NCBI RefSeq assembly: GCF_033115175.1
Contig: NC_084840.1
Span: forward strand, 73,919,179 to 73,983,178
Direction of reading: 5' to 3'
Length of the DNA: 64,000 nt
From: Lepus europaeus
Lineage: Eukaryota; Chordata; Mammalia; Lagomorpha; Leporidae
Shown: one piece after another, positions 22,253-34,200 of the stretch
Numbering within the stretch: the first letter of the stretch is position 1
How the letters are laid out: every line of letters starts with the position of its first letter
Notes under the pieces: model-generated
The model's input: only the letters and a program-made list of their open reading frames with translations
The model's database searches: none
Told to the model about the DNA's origin: nothing
Made by a program: the position numbers and the translations under genes

Positions 22253-25200
22253 AAAAGAAAAAGAAAAAGAAAAAAATGTAGCTGGCCCTTTTCTTACTTT
22301 GCCCAGCTTCATGATGCTGACATCTGGCCTTGGAAAGACCAATGGTCTTGGCTATTGCATTATCAGTCAGATGTGCTGCTGCATTGGGTCTTCCAACCTT
22401 GAGTCCACATTCACCACTTTCCCAGCTTCTCACTGCTGTCACGCAATGTCGCTAAAGACCTCTCAACTATGTGGTATTGTTTACACTGCTAATATCCACA
22501 TGTAAAGCCATTACACAAATAAATGAGCAATATTAAAATTGCCAGATGGTTGAAAGTCACTTTACCTATAAGTCCATGTGCGTTGGGAGAAAACTTGCTT
22601 GTGGGCGGGATGTAGATCCCCAGAAAGTCTACGTTAATGGGATGCTTCTTCCAAACACGGTGAAGTAAAACAGAAAAGGACAGCTCTTTATTGACAGTGA
22701 CAGTCACAGTTTTTTCTTTCTTCACTGAGACAAGCACCCTATTGTGAAAGTCAATGGGATTAAACATTAAATGAGTTCCAGAACACACTTTTTTAGAAAG
22801 TCGCTCTCTTTGCCCCTAAAAATGAGCTCTCCACTCTTCCCAGCTCAATTCCACTCATTTTCTAAGCGTGTTATTGTATTTTTTTGCTGTGCTGTTTTAG
22901 CTCCCCGATCTAAGAGTCTTCCATTTACATGTTTGCAAACAATCAATGTACAGACCCTGTTTGAGAAGATACTATGCTTAAGGCATGATTGGAATGCACT
23001 CCTTGATGTGACGTAGGCTGTGGATTTCAGTTGATGGACTTATTCATTGACACAACATGTATGTATTGAGTACTGAGTGTCATGCACTAGGCCAGTCACT
23101 GAAACAAACGTACAGTGACCCAAAGATGTAGTTCCTACACCTAAGAGCAGGGTCATGAGTAGAAACTGGTTTTCTGAACCTTGACTTCCTGACATTTAAA
23201 ATGATGATTTTTAAGTTCTGTGTTGTTGAGGATGGCAGTCGTGTAAGGACAAGTAAGTCAAGGACAGGCTGGAGTTCTCACGGAGTAACACTTGCCTCTG
23301 ATACGCCACGTGGGCCGTGTCCAACCAGGACAGGATGGATGTATGAGAGCCGTGGCTCAGGGTGATGGTCTCGGTGGTGATTTCTATTTTCGTGTCTTCA
23401 CTTCGGATATAAAGTCCCAGTGTTCCAAAATACGTATGCAGTTTTCCAGCCTGGGGCTTCTTGGCCCCGATAAGCTGGCCATTGACTGAAAGCCCTACCA
23501 AAAAAAATAAAAAGATTTTTCTCTCTTGGGTGTCATTTTTTTGGTATATGTGGACACAGTGATTCAAATATCTAAAACTTGATAAAATGAGAATGATTAT
23601 GATTTTGCTTCAGAATTTATATACTTTTTAATAACTGTCGCAGCTGATGTATTTTGTTATGGTTTAGGTTAATTATATATATCACAATGAGATCAGTTCA
23701 TAATCAGGGTGTGTGTTTTGAACTATAATTATTCAAAACATTTAGGAATACATTTATGATTAATTTATCACTAATTATGAGAGTTTGAAAAATGCAGAAC
23801 TTCTATTAAGGTGAGAAAGAAGGAAATCTCAGTGAGGGGAGCCATCACAGTTATCTAATGATCGCAGTCACACATAATTTACCTGATTCCGGATCAGAAA
23901 CCAGGTTGAGGATTTTTCCAGGTTCTGAGTCAATATTGAAACAGATATTCTTTTGGCTTTTTGGAAGGTAAATGATGAAATGTGGGTCATTTTCAACTGG
24001 AAATAAACAAGGAAAAGGAAAACAAAGAAAATCAGAAGAAAGGAGCTTGCTAACAGTGTTTTATCACTAAATACCTTTAATTTACTCAGAACAAATATTT
24101 ATTGTGTTTTACTCTGTGATAGGTGGTGTTAGGGACCAGTGGTTCATATTCCAGTCTCTTCATCACAGAGCCTCCTCCAGAGCTTTATGCTATTTTACAA
24201 AGACAATTTTACAAAGACAATCACATATGTAGTGGGCTAGGTGCTAGAGATGCTAGAGATAAATAATGAATACAAACCAAAAAATAAAAAACACACACAG
24301 TTATATAAGGAAATACACACATGGATGGGTATCTAAGCAGAGGTAAGTAGAAATGTAATTTTGGAAGTTGCCAAAGGAAAGTAAAAAAATATATATTATT
24401 TTTGGCATACAGACCAATATTAATCAATTCCAAGGGCAGCCAAGAATCAGGCTAAGGCCAAGGAACTGCTGCTTTGTTTTTTGGACATCTTTATCCTGCG
24501 GGATCATTCCTACTCCCTCCCCCTGCCCAACATCCTCTCCCATTTAACCATTTAACAGATATTTGGTGAGGGGATAAAAACCTATGTGCGAAACACCAAC
24601 TTAGGCAACGTTTGGTGCAGGTATAAAGGAAGTCATGATCTGCACAGTCAAAAAGGCAGACACAACCACTAGTGTAAGGTTGAATGATGCCAATGGTGCA
24701 ATAATGGCCAAAGTGAAATACTGTGAGATTAAGGAGAGTTGGCTAGCTTCCCCCTTGGGCAAACCCAGCAAGGCTGTATGAGGGGTTTGGCTTTGAACTA
24801 AGTCTTGAAAGTAGGAGAAGAGAGACAAAAGATAAAAGAGATTGTATTCTATGTAGACAGAACAAGAACAGTATGGAGGCAGAACACTGGATAGTTTGTT
24901 TAGAAAGTAAATGCAGGGGCCAGCGCTATGGCACAGCAGGTTAATGCGCTGGCATCCCGTATGGGCGCCGGGTTCGAGACCCGGCTTCTCCACTTCTGAT
25001 CCAGCTCTCTGCAATGGCCTGGGAAAGCAGTGGAAGATGGCCCAAGTTCTTGGGCCTCTGCACCCACATGGGAGACCTGGAAGGAGCTCCTGGCTTCGGA
25101 TCGGCACAGCTCCGGCCATTGCGGCCAATTGGGGAGTGAACCATAGGATGGAAGACCTCTCTCTTTCTCTGCCTCTCCTCTCTCTGTGTAACTCTCACTT

Positions 25201-28200
25201 TCAAATAAATAAATAAATCTTAAAAAAAAAAAAAAAGAAAGTAAATGCAGCCAGAGGACATGTTCTTGAAGAAAGTAGAAAAAGACTAAAACCATGGCTT
25301 GTATCCATGGGAGATCACGAGAGCTTCTTTTCTATTTACATTTCAAAAACTCAAGTGCAGCTCAGCTTCTGACCTTTCTAAAGGGGGAGGGACATGCTCT
25401 CTCTTTGACTGTTGAAACTGACTCAGTCCCAATAACAAGAAGGGAGAGGTAAGTGTGCATAGGTTTTTTTTTTTCCCCCCTCCACAGGGCTAGCCAATTG
25501 CCAGGCAGCTGTCATCTCTGGATGAAGGCAGCACCGGAGGAGCTGGGGTGTGGATGGATGCTGTCTCTCCCACTTAGGTGGCTCCTCTGTCTCACTGCTT
25601 GACAGAAAAGAGGCCAGTGAGATTGACAAGAGGAGGGCAAAGCAATCTACAACTGCACAGGAAAGCCGAGGAGGCAAAACTCACACAAAGAAATACATTG
25701 CACTTGGGGCGGGCATTGTGGCACAGTGTGGTAGGTAGCGGGCTTAGGGTGCCCACATCCCGTAGGAGTGCCTGGTTCAAGTCCTGATTTCTCTGTTCCA
25801 GTCCAGATTGCTTGCTACTGCATACCCCTGGGAGGTAGCAGGTGAGGCTCAGGTGGGCATTGGGGGAGTGAACCAGTAGATGGCAGGTCTTTCTGTTTGT
25901 CTCTCTGATTCTTTGCTTTTCAAATAAAAATGGAAATAAATAAATATTTGAAAAATAACACATTTCACTGAATTTGAGGTGATACACCCACTACCCCTGC
26001 TTCCCACTGAAACCATTTGTAGACAGATTGTGACGGAGCAAAACTAGGACTTTTATACGGCAGCAATAGAAAAAAAATCCTGCAAAATAACATGTTCATA
26101 TAGGAAACGACTGTAATGCATTTTGATCTTAAAATGTGTAGCTCCTCATCTTTAATAATAGCTCCCTTTCTTAGCAACTATTATTTGCCAGCTCTTTAGA
26201 CATGGTCTTGCATTTCATTGGCTATTAGCTATCAATATGTGTATAAATAGGATTATGCCTAGTTTCAGTATGAAGGAAGTGAGAACAGAAACGTTAAGGA
26301 ACTTAAAAGAATATTCTTTCCACTACTACCCCAACTACCCCCCTCCATTTCAGAGGGTTTCTCTCATACAGCTGGAAATGCAGTGATATAACCCAAATTG
26401 CCCATCCCTCCAAACTCATACGCTGAGGCCCTGGCTCTCTGCATGTTGGTGTTTGGAGTGGGGCCCTTGGGGAGTCCTTTAGTTTAGATGTGGTTGGTCA
26501 TGAGAATGAAGCTGTCATGATAAATTAGGGCCCTCTCTCCTTCCACTCTCTTTCCCCATGAGCACGTCAAAAGAAGAGGCCGTGTGCGCATCCAGGTAGG
26601 TGGCAGCTGTCTGCAAGTCAAGCCGGGAGGCCTTGGAATAAATCCTACCTGGCTCAGACTTGATCTTGGATTTCCAGTCTCCAGAGCAGTGAGAAAGAAA
26701 TGCCTGTTTTTCAAGCCCCACCCCCGACTCCCGCTCCAAGTCTGTGGCGCTTTGCTATGGCAGCTCCAGCAGGCTAATGCGTGGAGCTTTCTTCTTTCAC
26801 TGGAAGGCAATGATGCTTGTTAAAAGTCACCTGTTGGGGCCAGCACTGTGGTGCAGCAGGTTAAAGCCCTGGCCTGAAGTGCCGGCATCCCATATGGGTG
26901 CCGGTTTGAGACCCGGCTGCTCCTCTTCTGATCCAGCTCCCTGCTATGCCCTGGGAAAGCAGTAGAAGATGGCCCAAGTCCTTGGGCCCCTGCACCCACG
27001 TGGGAGACCTGGAGGAGGCTCCTGGCTCCTGGCTTCAGATTGGCGCAGCTCTGGCCGTTGCGGCCATCTGGGGAGTGAACCAGCGGATGGAAGACCTCTC
27101 TCTCTGTCTCTACCTCTCTCTGTAACTCTGTCTTTCAAATAAATAAAATAAATCTGAAAAAAAAAAAAGTCACCTGTTTTCCCAGTACACACTTATATTT
27201 TCTTAATGCACTTAAATGCTGCCCAGGATTCTGATTTGTGTAGGAGGCAGAAGCTGCACTGGAGGTTTTTTTTGTTTTTGTTTTTTACCTCTCATCACAT
27301 GTGGAGGGGGCGTGGACTCCAGCACCGGAGCTCCGGCCAAACGCATGGGGACCACTGGTGTCGGGGCAGCGTTGGCCCAAGAAGGGATCCCATTCGAAGG
27401 AACTTTTTCACCGTAATACAGGGCACCTGTGTAGAAACACCCGCATCTGTTAGTTTCCAGGTTTACTTTTCCCAGGAAGTTGGTCAGAATCGCAAGAATC
27501 TGTTGTATACAGTCTCCAGTTCTCAAGCAAGGTTTCCTCCTCCTGTTTTTACCTAAGTGAGGGTCTACAGGGGAGGGACCCCTCTGCAGAGCTGGGCCAG
27601 GGCCTTATGCCGACCACACCGGCCAGGGTGACAACGTCCAGCAGTGGTCCTAGATCCCTCGAGGCAGCTTCCTGGAACTCAGCACACAACCACGGCAGTT
27701 CAGTTGCCCAAAGAGGTCCTTGCTGGTGAGAGATTTTATGCTGCCCGCCCACAAAAGGTTTGTTGCTCAGTCTGTCTGTCCTTCACAAAAAACGCTCCAG
27801 CCTATTGCAATTGGGATGTCAGAAAGCAGAGTTCCAGGGCAGGTAAAGCTGCCTCCTGCAGTGCTGGCATCCGATATGGACGCTGGTTCCAGTCCTGGCT
27901 GCTCCACTTCCGATCTAGCTCCCTGCTGTTGACCTAGGAAAAGCAGCCGAAGTGCTTGGGCTCCCTGCACCTATGTGGGAGACCTGGAAGAAGCTCCTGG
28001 CTCTTGGCTTTGGATCAATTGGCTCAGCTCCAGCCATTGCAGATATTTGGGGAGTGAACCAGTGGATGGAAGACCTCTCCCTCTGTCTCTCTTTCTCTCT
28101 ATCTGTAACTCTGCCTCTCAAATAAATAAATAAATCCTTAAAAAAAAAGCTGATCTAGATGAAAATTTTGATAATTAGAAACTCTTATGATTATAATTTT

Positions 28201-31200
28201 AAGATTTAAAAATGTTTAAATTAAAATTTGTAAATATATCTTTCCAGCAGAGAAATAGGGTGATCAATAAAAGACTTTCATATGTAAAAATATATTAGGT
28301 TGTGGTATAGTTCTGTCAGGAAAATGAAATGGAAATACAAGTTCAACTAGAAAAAGAAAACAATATAACATTTCCAATAATTAAAATAGTTTTTTGGGGT
28401 CGGTGCTGTGGCATAGCAGGTAAAGCCGCCGCCTGCAGTGCCAGCATCCCACATGGGCACCGGTTCAAGTCCTGGTTGCTCTACTTCTGATCTAGCTCTC
28501 TGCTATGGCCTGGGAAAGTGGTAGAAGATGGCCCAAGTCCTTGGGCCCCTGCACCTGCATGGGAGACCCAGAAGAAGCTCCTGGCTCCTGCCTTCAGATC
28601 CGCACAGCTCCAGCCATTGCTGCCAGTTGGGGATTGGACCAGTGGATGGAAGACCTCTCTCTCTTTCTCTCTGCCTTTTCTTCTCTCTGTGTGTAACTCT
28701 GACTTTCAAATAAATAAATAAATCTTTTAAAAAAATAGAATTTTTTTTTAGCAGGTGTTGGCAAGTACCAAGCTCTGCATTCTATTTCACTTGATATAAT
28801 TAAAACTGATGTCACTGCTTATTTTAAAAGATCAATATTTACCGTGTACCACAAATATATTTGTTGCAACTGTTTAAACAAGATGAAAAATTTTAACTGT
28901 TGATTTCAAAAAATGAGTGTAGAGAAGACTGGTATTTGGTGTAGAGATTAAGACAGTGCTTGGAACACCCGTATCCCATGTTGGAGTGCCTGGTTTGAGT
29001 TCTAGCTCCCTTCCTGTTTCCAGCTTCCTAACAGTGAGCACCATGGGAGGCGGCAGGTAAGTACTCAAGTACTTGGGTCCCATTACCCATGTAGGAAACC
29101 TGGATGGAGTTCCCAGCTCCTGGCTTTGACCTGCCCATTCCCAGTTTTTATAGACATTGGTGGACTCAGCCAACAGATGGGAGCTTTCTGTCTTTGTCTC
29201 TCTGCATTCCAGTTTTTTTTTTCCTGTCTTGTTCTTTTTTTTTTAAGCTAAGAAACACAGACCTGCACAGCAAGAATGGTCCTGCGGAGGGGAATCGGCC
29301 AGCATGCGCTCATCCCCGGCATCGTTCTCAATCACCATCGAGGTGAGTGGCGTCACAATGTGATGTTCGAGAGACATCTGCAGGATGGTTTTTGTAATTC
29401 TCCTTTTGGTAGCAGCTGTAGGAGCCAGGCTTCTGTGTTCAGGAAACAGAGGCATTAAAGAATGTCACCATTTGGAAAGGTGGACTCAAATCCCACAATC
29501 CTCCCCCGTCTCCCAACTTCTGCTGTCCACTTGGGCAGGATGAAGGACATGAGGTAAGAGCAAAACACCCTGGCTTCTTGAAGCTTAGTCTTTTATCTAG
29601 CTATGCAGTCCCAAGCGTTGTTGCTGTTTTTAGAAGTCTTTATTTTTTTAGGGCAGTTTGAAGTTCACTACTAAATTGAGCAGAAGACACCAAGATATTT
29701 TTCCATATTCCCCCTGGTCCCACATAGATCCAGCCTCCTCCTCCAGTGCCATCCTATACCACAGTGGGACTTTTGCTACAATCGTTAACACATAATTACC
29801 CAAAATCCATAGCTCATGTTAGGACTCTCTATTAGTGCTGCGTGGTCCATGCTTTGGATAAGTTCATTATGACTGCACCCATCATCGTAGTTATAGACAG
29901 AATAGTGTCACTGCCCTAGAAATCCTCCTGGCTGCATCTCTTCATCCCCATCTCACCCTCACAACCCTCCAGCAACCACTGATTTTTTTTTTTTGACCTG
30001 GACTGTTATTTTTTAAATCAATATTGAACTGCAGCAATTTACTCTATGCATTTAAATACACCCAGTGCGCTTCTGTCCAAGGGCAGGGAGTTTCCTCAGT
30101 TACTTGAAAGTCACAGCTCCGTTTTGCGTATTTTTTTTTTTTATCATCTTATCCACATTAGGGATTTTCTCTGTGAGTCCAAGTACACGATCATATTGCA
30201 TCTTCCCAACCTAATTCAGATGACCTTGTTCTGTCTCCTGAGATTCTGATCGATAAGGTGGAACAGGGCTCTGCAATAGTGACTTTTGTCCAACAGTCCC
30301 ACAGAGTTCTGATGCAGGTGCTCTAGGGAGATGAGTTTATTATGTCTGGAAAGTCCAGATATAATTTGGCTGAGAAGACGGAGGTGACATGCACAAGCAT
30401 TAGGAAGCCTTGCCTTGGGTGATACCGCAATTGCATAATCATAACACTTCTCTTTGGACAATAACCTGTCCTTGAGAGTAAATGCACATCGACTGCTGGT
30501 ACACCCAAGAACATGAATGAACCTCACAGGCATTCTACTGAATGGAAGAAGCCAGGAAATAAAACAACCCTACTATTGCATGAGCTTTTCTTTTTTTTCT
30601 TTTGTAGACAAAACTCATGGATTGTAACAGATGTGGGATAGTGGTTTCCACTGGAGGGTGGGGGGATGCATGTTGAGTATTTTTACATCTGGATCAGGGC
30701 GATGGTCACATGGGTGACATACACAAAAACTCATGAAATTGTACACTTGGTATACTTTGAGCATGTATTTTATACCTCAGTTACAACAAAGAGTGAACCC
30801 AGGGTCAGCGTTGTGGCATAATGGACAAAGCCACTGCCCACAGTGCCAGCATCCCATATGGGTGCCAGTTTGAGTCCTGGCTATTCTGCTTCCAATCCAG
30901 CTCTCTGCTACTGGCCTGAGAAAGCAGTAGAAGATGGTCCAAGCCCTCTGGCCTCTGCACCCATGTGGGAGACCCTCAAGAAGCTCCTAGCTCCTGGCTT
31001 CTGATCAGCCCAGCTCCAGCCATTGCAGTCATTTGGGGAGTGGACCAGCGGATGGAAGACCTCTCTCTTTCTCTTTCTCTCTCTCTCTGTACTCTGCCTT
31101 TAAGATAAATAAATAAATCTTAAAAAAAAGACTGAACCCAACTTTATTTGAAGTGCTAGCATCAGTGGAAGTTAATAATACAAATCCTGTATTGTTAATT

Positions 31201-34200
31201 TGCTGTCTTTCTTCATTCTAAACTCCTTCTGTGTCTGACTTCAAACACTCAGAGTGAGCAATTCAGTCTTACAGACTGGTGTGAGTCTTACTGGTGATGT
31301 GCACACTCTTCTTACCGCTCAGCTAACAGCTGGTTGATTGTTAGGTAGGCCCATAATTTCTTGGTGAAATCAGGATCTGCGTGCTTGTCTTTGGATAGAA
31401 ATTCCTCCAAGTCATCCATCTGGGCCAGGGTTTCCAAGACTAACTCCGTGTTTGCCTGGACAATGGAAGGTTCAGTTAGAATTCACCAGGGCGGAGCAGA
31501 AGTACAGTTAATCAGTTCACATCTCTAGTGTCTGCTTTGAGCAAGCAAGAGAGGTATGCACTTTAAAGGAACACACACACAGACACACACACACAAATGG
31601 AGATGGGGATTAGGGCTGGGTGAAAGGTAAGGATTTCTGGAATAGTTAGGAGGATGGCAGAGATATCCCCATGCCTTTTATTTCATTATTAATTCTCTGG
31701 GAGTGCAGAATATTAACCTGCTAACATAAAAGACAGACTGTACACAGGGAGAACAGTTAGCATTTTCAGAATAAATCAACAAGCAGAAGTACCGAAGTTG
31801 CCGTGATAATGCTTTGTATTTGCTTCAACTTATCAGGGTCAAATTTTCCTGCCACCACGATCTCTGAACCTCCAAAGTAATTGTGGAAACTGTTTTGAGT
31901 GACGTCTGTTACTGATGTATGGGGATAGTTGAACTGAACATTCCGGAGCAATGGAGTCGAGACTTGGTTGTAGAATTTCTACAAGTAATTAAAGAGAGAG
32001 AGAGAGAAAAATCATTATTGATTTGTAGGTCTAAAGCATTTTTTTTCTGAGATTCTTCATATGTTTAGCAGATATCTCAAAGTTTATTGTCATGAGATCT
32101 CCGGGACAAGGGAAAATATTCATTAATGTTAGATGAAAAAAGTGAGACATGGAGAAGACAAACACTTAACATTGCCCCTGATTTAAAGCCCAGAATTTTT
32201 TCCCTCTTTCTCTTATGATCAGTATGAAAAACTCATGGGTGTTCATAATAATAAAAGCCAGCTGGGTTGGTGGTCTGCATAGTAGAATCTTATCCCTTCC
32301 TGGTGACCAAGTTTAAATATGGTGCCTGATGCCAATAGAGGGCAGGGAAAGTATGTTGTTTTCCTACCCTGTTTTCATGTCCATTTCATCAAAATAAACA
32401 GGAATTTTGTATCTTATATTTAAGGAAGTGTGTAGGCCACAGGATGATCTGTTTTACATGATAAAGAAATTGATGTCCTAGATGCCCGTGCACTTCAAAG
32501 GGGAAACAGGTGGGCAAGGAGTTAAAGAACACCAGTTTCTCAGTGGGACTCATGGGCACAGAAGCTTTGATGGTGCTTCAGCAGACCTTGTTGAATGGGT
32601 GGGGAAGTGCATCCTCATCGCTCAACCACCTCACATGTCACTGTGCAGAAATACACTACAGCAGAGGGTAATGGGCAAGAAAGGGAGCCAATGCACCCTT
32701 GATCCTTGTGACAGAACATGGCTGAAATAATGACAATTTTGAGTTAAATTTGTCCATACTTTTCAGACACCAAATACACGTAGTTGGATGATTTTGAGTG
32801 AATTTTTTTAAAAAAAGAACAGAAGAAAAAGTTACCTTGAGCTGGGAAGATGTGTCCTGGTTTCCATAAATCCTTTGAGCAATTCCACGGTTTTCATTGG
32901 ATAGTCTCTTCAAAAAGTCATAATCAACATCAAATCCTATGCCCAGACTGAACAAAGATACATTGTCTTGTATGTTCTGCTTCACATTCTTCTGAATTTT
33001 TGACAATTTTAGTTCACCTGAAATTGATGATGACAGATAGAAAAGGAATGAGTTATTTTTGAAAAATCCAAGGAGGACGGTTAAGCAAAATTTGTCAAAA
33101 TTAAAAATGCACTTACTATTTGATTCAGTAATTCAACTCCTACAAATTTTTTTTACAGGCACACTCATACATGTTGAAAATGAAGTGTAGGCAGTGGTGC
33201 ATAGCAACACAATTTGGGAATAGCAGTGTTCACCAATAAGGAAGGTTGGCAAAATTGTTATATTATAAATAGAGAGATACTATGCCATTATTAAAAAGAA
33301 CATAGTGTCTCTTCATGCATTTATAGCAAATATTCTCAAAAACACATTTTTTTCCATAGGAAAATAAATATTGGCGTATGTGGAATGTATTTATATACAT
33401 ACATGCAAATATGTATGTGTGTACATAGATATAGATATGTGTGCAAATATGCATATATTTTGTATATACAAATAGGATATTCATACATGGAATCAGTGAC
33501 TGACTCCAAGACAGGAACCAGGCAGATGGGGGACAGAAGTAAGAAACAGATTTAATTGTTTTTGCCAATTTTTTCTTTGTTCCTTCTGATTTTATTCAAA
33601 ATTTGAATTTTAAAAGTAAACGGATCTGAAGGAAGAAAACACTGAGTCTATGATAAGTACATGATAACTTCTATTCTAGTCTCACTGTTAATGAAATTAT
33701 TTTCTCATTGTCTTTCTCAAAGACAATGCCATTATTACTGTCACATCTGATTTTGTCCTGTTTAGCCAAGTCAGGCATGGGTTGGATACAGTGCTGGCCT
33801 ACCTGACAACACACTCAGGCAACATAACCTCACATTCATCGTTACTTACATTTATCAGTGTAAAGACACAATGCACATAAGAATAGAGAATAGAGTAGGG
33901 AGATGTAGACACCATTTTGTGGAGAAGAAAAATGATTTGGTTAGATGGTATCTGAGAGCTGTCACTTCTCTAGCTGCAGCTGGGGGCAAGGTGGAGAATA
34001 AGAGATAAGATACTACTGCGGCCTCCAGAAGTACTACTGGGAGAAATACCCATCGTTCACAACCCCCAAACCTTCATACACCTCCCATTGAGGAAATCAG
34101 TGTATTTCACAAGTGTATACCAGCGATCCTCACAGCATGCCAGTACACTTCAAACTTCAATGTCTTCATATTTGAGGGTGAAATGGAGGCAGTGAAGAGC

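Noticed and set aside
24601-25128. 175-codon - strand open frame
   Set aside because: SINE joined to L2-like intron sequence within ITIH2 intron 16; no splice or homology support.
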